Positions 1 to 4,979 of a stretch of DNA of 6,212 nucleotides are shown here, piece after piece. How positions within the stretch are numbered: the stretch's first letter is position 1; each line of letters begins with the position of its first letter. This DNA is from Syntrophomonadaceae bacterium (lineage in GTDB: Bacteria > Bacillota > Dethiobacteria > DTU022): NCBI GenBank assembly GCA_003553305.1, contig PWEB01000259.1:1-6212 (forward strand), written 5' to 3'. Made by a program: the position numbers and the translations under genes. A model generated the notes under the pieces. It did no database searches and had not been told where the DNA came from. It saw only the letters and a list, made by a program, of their open reading frames with translations.

Positions 1-66
1 AAGTTAAGTCCTCCAGCGCCGATGGTACTCGGGGCGAAAGCCCCCGGGAGAGTAGGTCCCCGCCAG
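1..66 (+). rRNA. rrf: 5S ribosomal RNA, 3' part only
   Basis: The first bases match the conserved 3' half of bacterial 5S rRNA: AAGTTAAG, then CAGCGCCGATGGTA, a GC-rich helix closed by a GCGAAAGC loop, then GAGAGTAGG and a terminal CGCCAG. About the last 66 of the usual roughly 117 nucleotides are present, and the 5' part lies outside the window. The exact 3' end is uncertain by a few bases because the sequence runs into an A/T-rich stretch at 67-76. A 5S gene in this position normally closes a 16S-23S-5S operon, so an rRNA operon probably lies to the left. That is an inference, since the other rRNAs are not visible. Confidence 0.93.
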
Positions 67-82
67 AAAATATTTTCTAATA

Positions 83-108
83 CGGCCTCCCCTTGAAAAG
101 GGAGGCCG
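83..108 (+). terminator. GC-rich hairpin after 5S rRNA, probable operon end
   Basis: Bases 83-91 (CGGCCTCCC) pair perfectly with 100-108 (GGGAGGCCG), giving a 9-bp stem around an 8-base loop, about 17 bases after the 5S end. Position and strength suit a terminator or 3' processing barrier for the rRNA operon. However, no T-run follows it (GAAGTATG comes next), so it is not a textbook intrinsic terminator. A small A/T palindrome, GAAAATATTTTC (66-77), lies between it and the 5S. Confidence 0.5.
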
Positions 109-180
109 AAGTATGTACAAACCTTAAAATCCCTGATTACAGCCAGTTTAAAATTTTTCGAATCTCCGGCGGGAATCCAT

Positions 181-196
181 GGGGTCTATTGACCCC
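181..196 (+). other. Short hairpin upstream of trhA promoter
   Basis: GGGGTC (181-186) and GACCCC (191-196) form a perfect 6-bp stem with a TATT loop. The flanking CTCCGG (164-169) is complementary to CCGGAG (195-200), so an alternative, longer-range pairing is possible. It lies 17 bases upstream of the -35 box at 213 and would not be in the trhA transcript if that promoter is used. It could be a remnant of the rRNA operon 3' region or a DNA-level site. No known riboswitch family is recognisable in 110-261. Confidence 0.4.
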
Positions 197-212
197 GGAG
201 GATGTCACGAGG

Positions 213-241
213 TAGACATATCAGCAGCCAGAATATACAAT
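213..241 (+). promoter_or_regulatory. Predicted sigma-A promoter for trhA
   Basis: A -35 box TAGACA (213-218, 5 of 6 to consensus) and a -10 box TACAAT (236-241, 5 of 6) are separated by exactly 17 bases. Transcription would start near 248, giving a leader of about 30 bases before the ATG at 277. This supports trhA being transcribed separately from the rRNA operon. Confidence 0.65.
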
Positions 242-264
242 AAGAATGTTAATAATGCGCAATG

Positions 265-271
265 AAAGGAG
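265..271 (+). promoter_or_regulatory. Ribosome binding site deciding the trhA start
   Basis: AAAGGAG sits 5 bases before the ATG at 277. It overlaps the codons that would follow the upstream in-frame ATG at 262, which has no Shine-Dalgarno of its own. The 277 start is therefore preferred. Confidence 0.8.
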
Positions 272-276
272 CTTCA

Positions 277-927
277 ATGGAAAATTCCAGACGCATAAAT
301 GTTATAAATGAAATTGCCAACGCTGTAACTCACGGTATCGGAGTTCTCCTGGCGATAGCCGCATTAGTTCTATTAATCGTCTTTGCTAATATCTATGGTG
401 ATATCTGGCACATTGTCAGTTTTAGCATCTATGGTTCAACCCTGGTCCTGCTATATCTGGCATCGACCTTATATCATAGTATTCAGAAGCCTCGCTTGAA
501 ATATATCTTTCGGATCATAGATCACTCTGCTGTATATTTACTGATCGCTGGTACCTATACTCCTTTTATGCTGGTTACCCTGCGTGAAACCACGGGTTGG
601 ATTATGTTCGCTGTGATCTGGGGTCTGGCCCTGGCCGGTATCTTGTATAAGTCTTTCTTTATTAACAGGCATGTGGTTATTTCCACCCTGTTTTACCTTG
701 CCATGGGTTGGCTAATAGTATTTTCGATTGGTGATCTGATCGATCATCTGCCCCGCAACGGGATAATTCTGCTTGGAGCAGGCGGCCTTTTCTACACCCT
801 GGGTTTACTCTTTTACGCCGGGAGAGAAAGATTTTTGATGCATGCTGTGTGGCATTTATTTGTTCTGGGTGGTTCGATCAGCCATTTCTTCGCGATTCTC
901 TTTTACGTTTTGCCTTATAAGGGCTAG
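277..927 (+). CDS. trhA: Hemolysin III / TrhA family (PAQR superfamily) membrane protein
   Basis: This 216-residue integral membrane protein has about seven hydrophobic segments, the usual length and topology for bacterial hemolysin III (YqfA/YplQ, TrhA) proteins. Superfamily motifs appear in order: ENA-type E12, N15 and THG (18-20) at the first helix; S63-T-L-Y-H67; IDHSAVYLLIAGTYTPF (81-97); and near the C-terminus H189-x3-H193 with H203 (MHAVWH, SISHF). In PAQR proteins such conserved Ser, Asp and His residues form a metal (zinc) site inside the membrane. Bacterial members have been linked to membrane energetics and fluidity homeostasis, and the haemolysin name is historical. The start at 277 is chosen over 262 on the ribosome binding site. 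It appears to be a single-gene unit with its own promoter, and no convincing terminator follows. Family assignment is secure; the physiological role here is inferred. Confidence 0.93.
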   Translation: MENSRRINVINEIANAVTHGIGVLLAIAALVLLIVFANIYGDIWHIVSFSIYGSTLVLLYLASTLYHSIQKPRLKYIFRIIDHSAVYLLIAGTYTPFMLVTLRETTGWIMFAVIWGLALAGILYKSFFINRHVVISTLFYLAMGWLIVFSIGDLIDHLPRNGIILLGAGGLFYTLGLLFYAGRERFLMHAVWHLFVLGGSISHFFAILFYVLPYKG

Positions 928-999
928 ATAGATTGAAATATAACTTCCGGTTAGTTTATCCTTTTGAGACTTGAAAGTTGATTTATAATAACGCTACCT

Positions 1000-1028
1000 T
1001 TGTTTCATATTTTCTTTTAAGCTATAAT
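1000..1028 (+). promoter_or_regulatory. Predicted sigma-A promoter for the flavodoxin-ferredoxin gene
   Basis: TTGTTT (1000-1005) and a perfect TATAAT (1023-1028) are separated by 17 bases in an A/T-rich spacer. Transcription would start near 1035, so the leader before the ATG at 1058 is only about 23 bases, leaving no room for a leader-RNA regulator. The promoter makes this gene transcriptionally independent of trhA. Confidence 0.75.
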
Positions 1029-1045
1029 AGTGGTAATTAAAGAAG

Positions 1046-1052
1046 AAGGTGG
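1046..1052 (+). promoter_or_regulatory. Ribosome binding site deciding the EFR1-like start
   Basis: AAGGTGG lies 5 bases before the ATG at 1058. The in-frame GTG at 1049 is inside this site and so is an unlikely start, which argues for initiation at 1058. Confidence 0.75.
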
Positions 1053-1057
1053 ATATT

Positions 1058-2074
1058 ATGCACAAGGCGCTGCTGCTGTATTTTTCCGGAACCGGGATAA
1101 CCCGCCACTTTACATCTTTGATTCAGGAAGAGATGGAGAACAGGGGCTATATCTGTGACTGCCTAAACATAGAAGAATTAATTGATCTGACTGTTTTGTG
1201 GCAAAAAAAGCCGGTTGCCCTGAACTATACAATCAATGCCGAAAGAAAGCGACCTTTGAGTAATTACCCCTGGCCATACCAGGATTTAAAAACTGCCCTT
1301 CAAAATGCTGAAGAGAACAAGTTGTTCAGTCACCTGGAACAAGAATGGGCTGAATATGATCTGATTGGCTTTGGATCCCCGGTTTACGGATTTCGTCCGG
1401 CCCCGGTCATGATTCGTTTCATACTTGATCTGCCTGTTTTTAAAAAGACACTCCGTGTTTTTTCATATGCTACTCATGATGGGGCACAGGGGGATTTTGA
1501 AAAATTTATGGAACAGGTCCTGAGGATGAAAGGTTTTAAATATGCCGGCCATATTGATCAGACTTTTGTTTATTCTGCAAGTGCTGTGATGAGGGGCAAT
1601 TTTGATAACCTTAAAGCAGGCCGCCTGCTTGTTAAAAAGAGTCAGCAGGCCAGACGTAAAATCAATATATTTCTCGATTATGTGCAGACGCTTTTCAGCG
1701 GGATGCCTTACTGGTATCATGGAGAAAGCCTGATCAACCTGTTTTTCGGGTTGCCATACCGCTTAATCTATTCTTACGGGATTGATTTGCTTTTAAATCA
1801 TTTCTTATTCGGTTTTGGTATTCATAAAGAAAAATGTATTCAGTGTATGACCTGTGTGGCGCAGTGTCCCCAGGGCTTGATTGAGCTTGATAAATATGAT
1901 TATCCAATCAGGCTCTATCACTGTATGTACTGCTTACGTTGCTTGAACTGGTGCCCTACCGATGCTCTTTATTTTTCCAGGGTTACTAACGGAAAAGCCC
2001 GCTTCCCCGGGCCTGAAGTTCTGATAGAAGCAGCTATGCAGGATGATTTGAGTTATCGGCTTAAGAATGAGTAG
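1058..2074 (+). CDS. EFR1-like flavodoxin domain fused to 2x[4Fe-4S] ferredoxin
   Basis: This 338-residue cytoplasmic redox protein has an N-terminal flavodoxin-like fold: beta-strand ALLLYF followed by the phosphate-binding loop SGTGITRHF (10-18), and a second FMN-contact segment GFGSPVYGFRPAP (104-116). The C-terminus is a bacterial-type ferredoxin with two CxxCxxCxxxCP motifs, Cys260/263/266/270 and Cys289/292/295/299, predicted to hold two [4Fe-4S] clusters. This architecture matches the EFR1 family of anaerobes, which presumably moves electrons between ferredoxin clusters and flavin. No specific reaction is assigned. The protein looks longer than compact members because of extra sequence at about 40-100 and a hydrophobic/aromatic linker at 205-255. 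All eight cysteines and the flavin loop are intact. It has its own promoter and no functional neighbour on its strand. Its last 14 bases overlap the 3' end of convergent thiI. Domain calls are strong, the role is unknown. Confidence 0.88.
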   Translation: MHKALLLYFSGTGITRHFTSLIQEEMENRGYICDCLNIEELIDLTVLWQKKPVALNYTINAERKRPLSNYPWPYQDLKTALQNAEENKLFSHLEQEWAEYDLIGFGSPVYGFRPAPVMIRFILDLPVFKKTLRVFSYATHDGAQGDFEKFMEQVLRMKGFKYAGHIDQTFVYSASAVMRGNFDNLKAGRLLVKKSQQARRKINIFLDYVQTLFSGMPYWYHGESLINLFFGLPYRLIYSYGIDLLLNHFLFGFGIHKEKCIQCMTCVAQCPQGLIELDKYDYPIRLYHCMYCLRCLNWCPTDALYFSRVTNGKARFPGPEVLIEAAMQDDLSYRLKNE

Positions 2075-3233
2075 GTTGGATGTGAGTTGTTTCCAGGGAA
2101 TTGATTGCTTTTTCAAGCAGGCCGTCAAGATCAAGCTTAGCCTCGTGATTTTCAATTACTTCTAAACTTGGTTTGGTAACCGGACTTTTGGGCATAAAAA
2201 CTGTGCAGCAGTCCTCATAGGGCAGAATCGAGATTTGATAGGTGCCGATAGTGCTCGCTTTATCGATTATTTCTTTTTTGTCCATCCCTATCAGGGGCCT
2301 GAGGATAAGCATTTCGGTTGCTTTACTGACCACATCTATACTCTCCAATGTCTGGCTCGCTACCTGGCCCAGGCTTTCACCGGTAATCATGGCTTGTAAT
2401 CCGTAGCGTTCGCCAAGCAGCCCGGCTAACCTGATCATCATTCTCCGGAGCAGGATAACACTTAATTCATCAGGACATTGTGAACGCAGTTCTTTTTGGA
2501 TGTTGGCTATGTTGATGCTGTGCAGGCTGATTTTTCCTCCATACCCGGCTAAATTGCGGCATAAATCAACTGCCTTCTCTTGGGAGCGCCGGCTAGTGAA
2601 AGGAAAGCTGTGGAAATGCAGCGCTTCTACCATTAAACCCCGTTTCATAGCTAACCAACCTGCCACAGGGCTGTCGATACCGCCCGAGAGCAGTAACAGG
2701 CCGCGTCCGGTAATCCCCACGGGCAGGCCGCCCAGACCGGCTGTCTGGTCCAGGTAAAGGTAAGCCTTTTTATAGCCCAGCTCTAACGATAAGGTGAAGG
2801 TTGGTTGTTTTAAATTGACAATAAGGTGCGGGAACTGTTCCTGCAGATGAGAACCCAGTATTTGGTTCATTTCCGGAGAAGGGTATGGGAACTGCTTGTT
2901 AACCCGGCGGGTTTCTACCCTGAACTTGTTTTGTTCAGGAGGTAATTTGTTGACAATTTCAGCAGCGAGTTTTTTAATCTGCTCTAAATCAAGACTGGTT
3001 TCCTCAACCAGGCTGACAGAAACCACTCCGAATACCTTGCTAAGACGTTCAAGTATAATATCCCGGTATTCTTCGACTCCGCTGACCATAAAACGGCCAC
3101 GCTCTCTTTTCACGGTAGCCTGGCAGTCTTGAAGAACCTTTTTCATGTTGCGCTGCAGTTTATGTTCAAACTGTCCGCGGTTTTTCCCTTTTAAGGCTAT
3201 TTCGCCATAGCGGACCATAATTTTTGCCGGCAT
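2061..3233 (-). CDS. thiI: tRNA 4-thiouridine sulfurtransferase ThiI (no rhodanese domain)
   Basis: This 390-residue enzyme adenylates tRNA uridine 8 and replaces its oxygen with sulfur to make 4-thiouridine. In some bacteria ThiI also donates sulfur to the thiamine thiazole pathway. Domains in order: N-terminal ferredoxin-like region with RYGEIALKGKNR (8-19); THUMP RNA-binding domain at about 60-165; PP-loop ATP pyrophosphatase domain with SGGIDS (183-188) and the TGESLGQVASQT segment (284-295). The conserved PYEDCCTVFMP (338-348) carries Cys342/Cys343, one of which should be the counterpart of E. coli Cys344. The protein ends there, without the C-terminal rhodanese domain of enterobacterial ThiI. 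This is the Bacillota form, which relies on a dedicated cysteine desulfurase, and one is encoded 47 bases upstream on the same strand, so the two are probably co-transcribed. The ATG start has AGAGGGG (3241-3247) 7 bases before it. Confidence 0.96.
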   Translation of the reverse strand: MPAKIMVRYGEIALKGKNRGQFEHKLQRNMKKVLQDCQATVKRERGRFMVSGVEEYRDIILERLSKVFGVVSVSLVEETSLDLEQIKKLAAEIVNKLPPEQNKFRVETRRVNKQFPYPSPEMNQILGSHLQEQFPHLIVNLKQPTFTLSLELGYKKAYLYLDQTAGLGGLPVGITGRGLLLLSGGIDSPVAGWLAMKRGLMVEALHFHSFPFTSRRSQEKAVDLCRNLAGYGGKISLHSINIANIQKELRSQCPDELSVILLRRMMIRLAGLLGERYGLQAMITGESLGQVASQTLESIDVVSKATEMLILRPLIGMDKKEIIDKASTIGTYQISILPYEDCCTVFMPKSPVTKPSLEVIENHEAKLDLDGLLEKAINSLETTHIQPTHS

Positions 3234-3280
3234 CTAACTACCCCTCTGTTGATAATATTTAATTGACAAAAGCCGGATCA

Positions 3281-4438
3281 TTAATTGACTATTGATTTAA
3301 GTTCTTTAGCAACTTCTGCGGTTATTTCAGCAGCAGCTTCTGTTTCCTGTTCGTTATTATAGCATGAAAAGCTAAAGCGAAGGGCGCTTTCGAGCCGATC
3401 TTTACCAAGCTTTAAAGCTTGTAGAATATGGCTTGGCTCAGGTCGCCGGGAGTGACAGGCTGAACCTGCAGAAACATATATTCCGCGTTCTTCAAGGGCA
3501 TGCAGGAACATTTCAGAAGGTAGGCCGGGGAATGAAATGTTTAGAATGTGCTCAGCGCTATCTTCCGGCGGGGGTCCGTTAACATAAACTTCAACTCCAC
3601 AATGCTGTAGCTTTCGATAAAAAGCTAACTTTAAGTTGCCCGGAGGTGTTGTTTTTTTGCGATAATTTTCTCCGGTCAACCGGGCCGCCAGTCCAAAACC
3701 GGCGATAGCAGGAACGTTTTCCGTGCCCGGCCTCAGTTCATTTTCCTGCCCGCCGCCATGCAGCAGGGGTTGAAGCAAGGTGCCTTCCCGGATCCAAAGG
3801 CAGCCGGCCCCTCTCGGTCCATGAATCTTGTGGGCGCTGCAGCTGACCAGGTCAACCTGCCAATCATTAATGGCCATCGGTAACCTGGTAAAAGATTGGA
3901 CAGCATCGACATGAAACAACGCCCCGGGGTTCTTTTTTTTAATCAAGGGGCCGATTTTTTCCAGCGGCTGGATAGTCCCGATTTCATTATTGACATGCAT
4001 AATGCTGACCAGGATCGTTTTATCGCTGATCAGATCTTTTAAGCGATCATGGTTAACCAGGCCCTTTTCGTTAACTGGCAGGTAGGTGACCTCGAAGCCT
4101 ATTTGTTCTAAATAGCGGAAGCAGTTTAATACTGAAGGGTGTTCCACCTCGCTGGTTACAAGATGATTGCCCCGCTGCCTGTTACGCAAGGCAGCTCCCT
4201 TGATGGCCAGGTTATTTGCCTCTGTTCCTCCGGAGGTAAAAGTAATCTCTTTTTCCCGGTTTCTGAAAAAGGCAGCGATCCGCCGCCGGGCTTCTTTGAC
4301 TATTTTTTCGGCTTCTAATCCTTTTTCGTGCATTGCAGAAGGATTGCCGTAATTTTCTCCTGCCACCTTGCTGATCTGCTCGACTACTTCAGGATAAGGT
4401 CGGGTGGTAGCGCTGTTGTCAAAGTAAAATTCTTGCAA
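3281..4438 (-). CDS. Cysteine desulfurase (NifS/IscS/NifZ family), TTG start
   Basis: This 385-residue PLP-dependent class V aminotransferase-fold enzyme converts cysteine to alanine and carries the sulfur as a protein persulfide. Visible residues include the N-terminal FDNSATTRP (6-14), TSGGTEANN (68-76) in the cofactor pocket, His100 in SEVEHPS, Asp178 in HVDAVQ, PLP lysine Lys204 in SAHKIHGPRGAG, the GGGQE...RPGTEN segment (228-241) and the catalytic Cys328 in SAGSACHS. Length is normal for the family and nothing key is missing. The start is TTG at 4438-4436: the protein begins MQEFYFDNSATT as family members do, a strong AAAGGAG lies 9 bases upstream, and no ATG is available nearby. The gene lies directly upstream of thiI, as nifZ does in Bacillus subtilis, so its likely main job is to feed ThiI. 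A general Fe-S role is also possible, given the Nfu-type gene just upstream. An intrinsic terminator separates it from that gene. Confidence 0.95.
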   Translation of the reverse strand: MQEFYFDNSATTRPYPEVVEQISKVAGENYGNPSAMHEKGLEAEKIVKEARRRIAAFFRNREKEITFTSGGTEANNLAIKGAALRNRQRGNHLVTSEVEHPSVLNCFRYLEQIGFEVTYLPVNEKGLVNHDRLKDLISDKTILVSIMHVNNEIGTIQPLEKIGPLIKKKNPGALFHVDAVQSFTRLPMAINDWQVDLVSCSAHKIHGPRGAGCLWIREGTLLQPLLHGGGQENELRPGTENVPAIAGFGLAARLTGENYRKKTTPPGNLKLAFYRKLQHCGVEVYVNGPPPEDSAEHILNISFPGLPSEMFLHALEERGIYVSAGSACHSRRPEPSHILQALKLGKDRLESALRFSFSCYNNEQETEAAAEITAEVAKELKSIVN

Positions 4439-4447
4439 TTCTGGGAA

Positions 4448-4454
4448 CTCCTTT
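4448..4454 (-). promoter_or_regulatory. Ribosome binding site supporting the TTG start of the desulfurase
   Basis: Read on the minus strand this is AAAGGAG, 9 bases before TTG at 4438-4436. It is the only strong Shine-Dalgarno near the conserved N-terminus and supports the non-ATG start. Confidence 0.75.
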
Positions 4455-4477
4455 CCTTAATTAATCCTAAAGAATTG

Positions 4478-4505
4478 AAAAAACCCGGGTTGCCCCGGGT
4501 TTTTT
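4478..4505 (-). terminator. Intrinsic terminator between the Nfu-type gene and the cysteine desulfurase
   Basis: AAAAAACCCGGG (4478-4489) pairs perfectly with CCCGGGTTTTTT (4494-4505) around a 4-base loop. It has a G/C core of 6 bp, and on the minus strand the stem is followed by a run of six T. It starts 14 bases after the Nfu stop codon, the right place to end that transcript. The symmetry makes it bidirectional in principle, but no plus-strand gene approaches it. Read-through would be needed for the Nfu promoter to drive the desulfurase and thiI. Confidence 0.9.
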
Positions 4506-4519
4506 CGGGTAAGTGTACG

Positions 4520-4741
4520 TTAAACAGCTACTACTTCTTTTACTTCGGCTACTTCTTGCATCAATACTTTTTCAATACCCTGCTTGAGAGTAATTGTTGA
4601 CATCGGGCATCCACCGCAGGCTCCGGTAAGCCTTACCTTTACGACACCGTCGTCGCTTACTTCGACCAGCTCAACATCTCCACCGTCACGCTGCAGCGCC
4701 GGGCGTATTTTGTCCAGTGCTTTTTCAACTTGATCGTTCAT
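4520..4741 (-). CDS. NifU C-terminal-domain (Nfu-type) Fe-S carrier protein
   Basis: This is a 73-residue stand-alone NifU C-terminal domain, a normal size for small Nfu proteins. It carries RPALQRDGGDVELVEV (13-28), typical of the family, and the CxxC motif GACGGCPMST (40-49, Cys42 and Cys45). Two subunits bridging a [4Fe-4S] cluster through these cysteines is the known mode, with the cluster passed on to apo-proteins. The IscU-like scaffold domain and central ferredoxin domain of full NifU are absent, so this is a carrier and not a complete scaffold. The start is ATG at 4741-4739, with AAGGAGG 9 bases upstream. The in-frame TTG at 4747 is only 3 bases from that site and is rejected. It is followed by a terminator and preceded by an extended -10 promoter, so it is probably mainly monocistronic. 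Confidence 0.95.
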   Translation of the reverse strand: MNDQVEKALDKIRPALQRDGGDVELVEVSDDGVVKVRLTGACGGCPMSTITLKQGIEKVLMQEVAEVKEVVAV

Positions 4742-4750
4742 TTTCAAATG

Positions 4751-4757
4751 CCTCCTT
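4751..4757 (-). promoter_or_regulatory. Ribosome binding site deciding the Nfu start
   Basis: A perfect AAGGAGG on the minus strand lies 9 bases before the ATG at 4741 and only 3 bases before an in-frame TTG at 4747. The spacing selects the ATG. Confidence 0.85.
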
Positions 4758-4793
4758 ATGCAGTCTCAGCATTAAACTACATGCTGTAACCTT

Positions 4794-4802
4794 ATTATAT
4801 CA
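4794..4802 (-). promoter_or_regulatory. Predicted extended -10 promoter for the Nfu-type gene
   Basis: On the minus strand the sequence reads TGA-TATAAT (4802-4794), a perfect -10 box with the TGn extension. No good -35 box lies at 16-18 bases upstream, where AACCTC is the 17-base candidate, which is tolerable for extended -10 promoters. Transcription would start near 4787, giving a leader of about 45 bases. Confidence 0.6.
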
Positions 4803-4859
4803 TAGTCTGTCTTCAAGAGGTTCAGGCAGATCTTATCACTACACTTTGCAAATTAAACC

Positions 4860-4875
4860 TGCCAAAAGGGTGGCA
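4860..4875 (+). promoter_or_regulatory. Inverted repeat overlapping a T-box-like motif, upstream of the trxB promoter
   Basis: TGCCA (4860-4864) and TGGCA (4871-4875) form a perfect 5-bp inverted repeat around AAAGGG. It overlaps the T-box-like 15-mer AGGGTGGCACCGTGG (4867-4881), which matches the T-box consensus AGGGTGGNACCGCGG at every defined position but one. The whole block ends 5 bases before the -35 box of the trxB promoter. It may be a protein-binding operator or a degraded T-box. No specifier stem, antiterminator partner or T-run is seen around it, so a working T-box riboswitch is not claimed. Confidence 0.4.
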
Positions 4876-4886
4876 CCGTGGTTAAA

Positions 4887-4915
4887 TTGACACATCGCGG
4901 TCGATCAATCATAAT
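4887..4915 (+). promoter_or_regulatory. Predicted sigma-A promoter for trxB and the MgtC gene
   Basis: A perfect -35 box TTGACA (4887-4892) is separated by 17 bases from CATAAT (4910-4915, 5 of 6). Transcription would start near 4922, giving a leader of about 58 bases before the trxB ATG. It faces away from the Nfu promoter in the shared divergent spacer. Confidence 0.8.
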
Positions 4916-4963
4916 GAGTATAAGGCAAAAATAGGCTAGAAGAATAACTTTATATAGGGTGTT

Positions 4964-4972
4964 GGAGGGAGG
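4964..4972 (+). promoter_or_regulatory. Ribosome binding site deciding the trxB start
   Basis: GGAGGGAGG ends 7 bases before the ATG at 4980. An in-frame GTG at 4959 lies upstream of this site and would translate through it, so the ATG is preferred. Confidence 0.85.
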
Positions 4973-4979
4973 CCTTTAC

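Noticed and set aside
941..953. Possible terminator after trhA (TAAC-TTCCG-GTTA)
   Set aside because: The stem is only 4 bp, mostly A/T, and is not followed by a real T-run.
984..989. A second TATAAT upstream of the EFR1-like gene
   Set aside because: No acceptable -35 box at 16-18 bases, whereas the TATAAT at 1023 has TTGTTT at exactly 17 bases.
1463..2155. Minus-strand open frames inside the EFR1-like gene and across its end (1463-1720, 1934-2155)
   Set aside because: They are antisense shadows of the conserved flavodoxin and ferredoxin coding sequence and the 3' end of thiI.
2500..2757. Open frames on the plus strand inside thiI (also 2896-3132)
   Set aside because: They lie antisense within a gene with intact family motifs, lack family resemblance, and have no convincing ribosome binding site.
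4167..4600. Plus-strand open frames across the start of the desulfurase, the terminator and the Nfu end
   Set aside because: They run through the intrinsic terminator and antisense to two well-supported genes; the translations show no recognisable motif.
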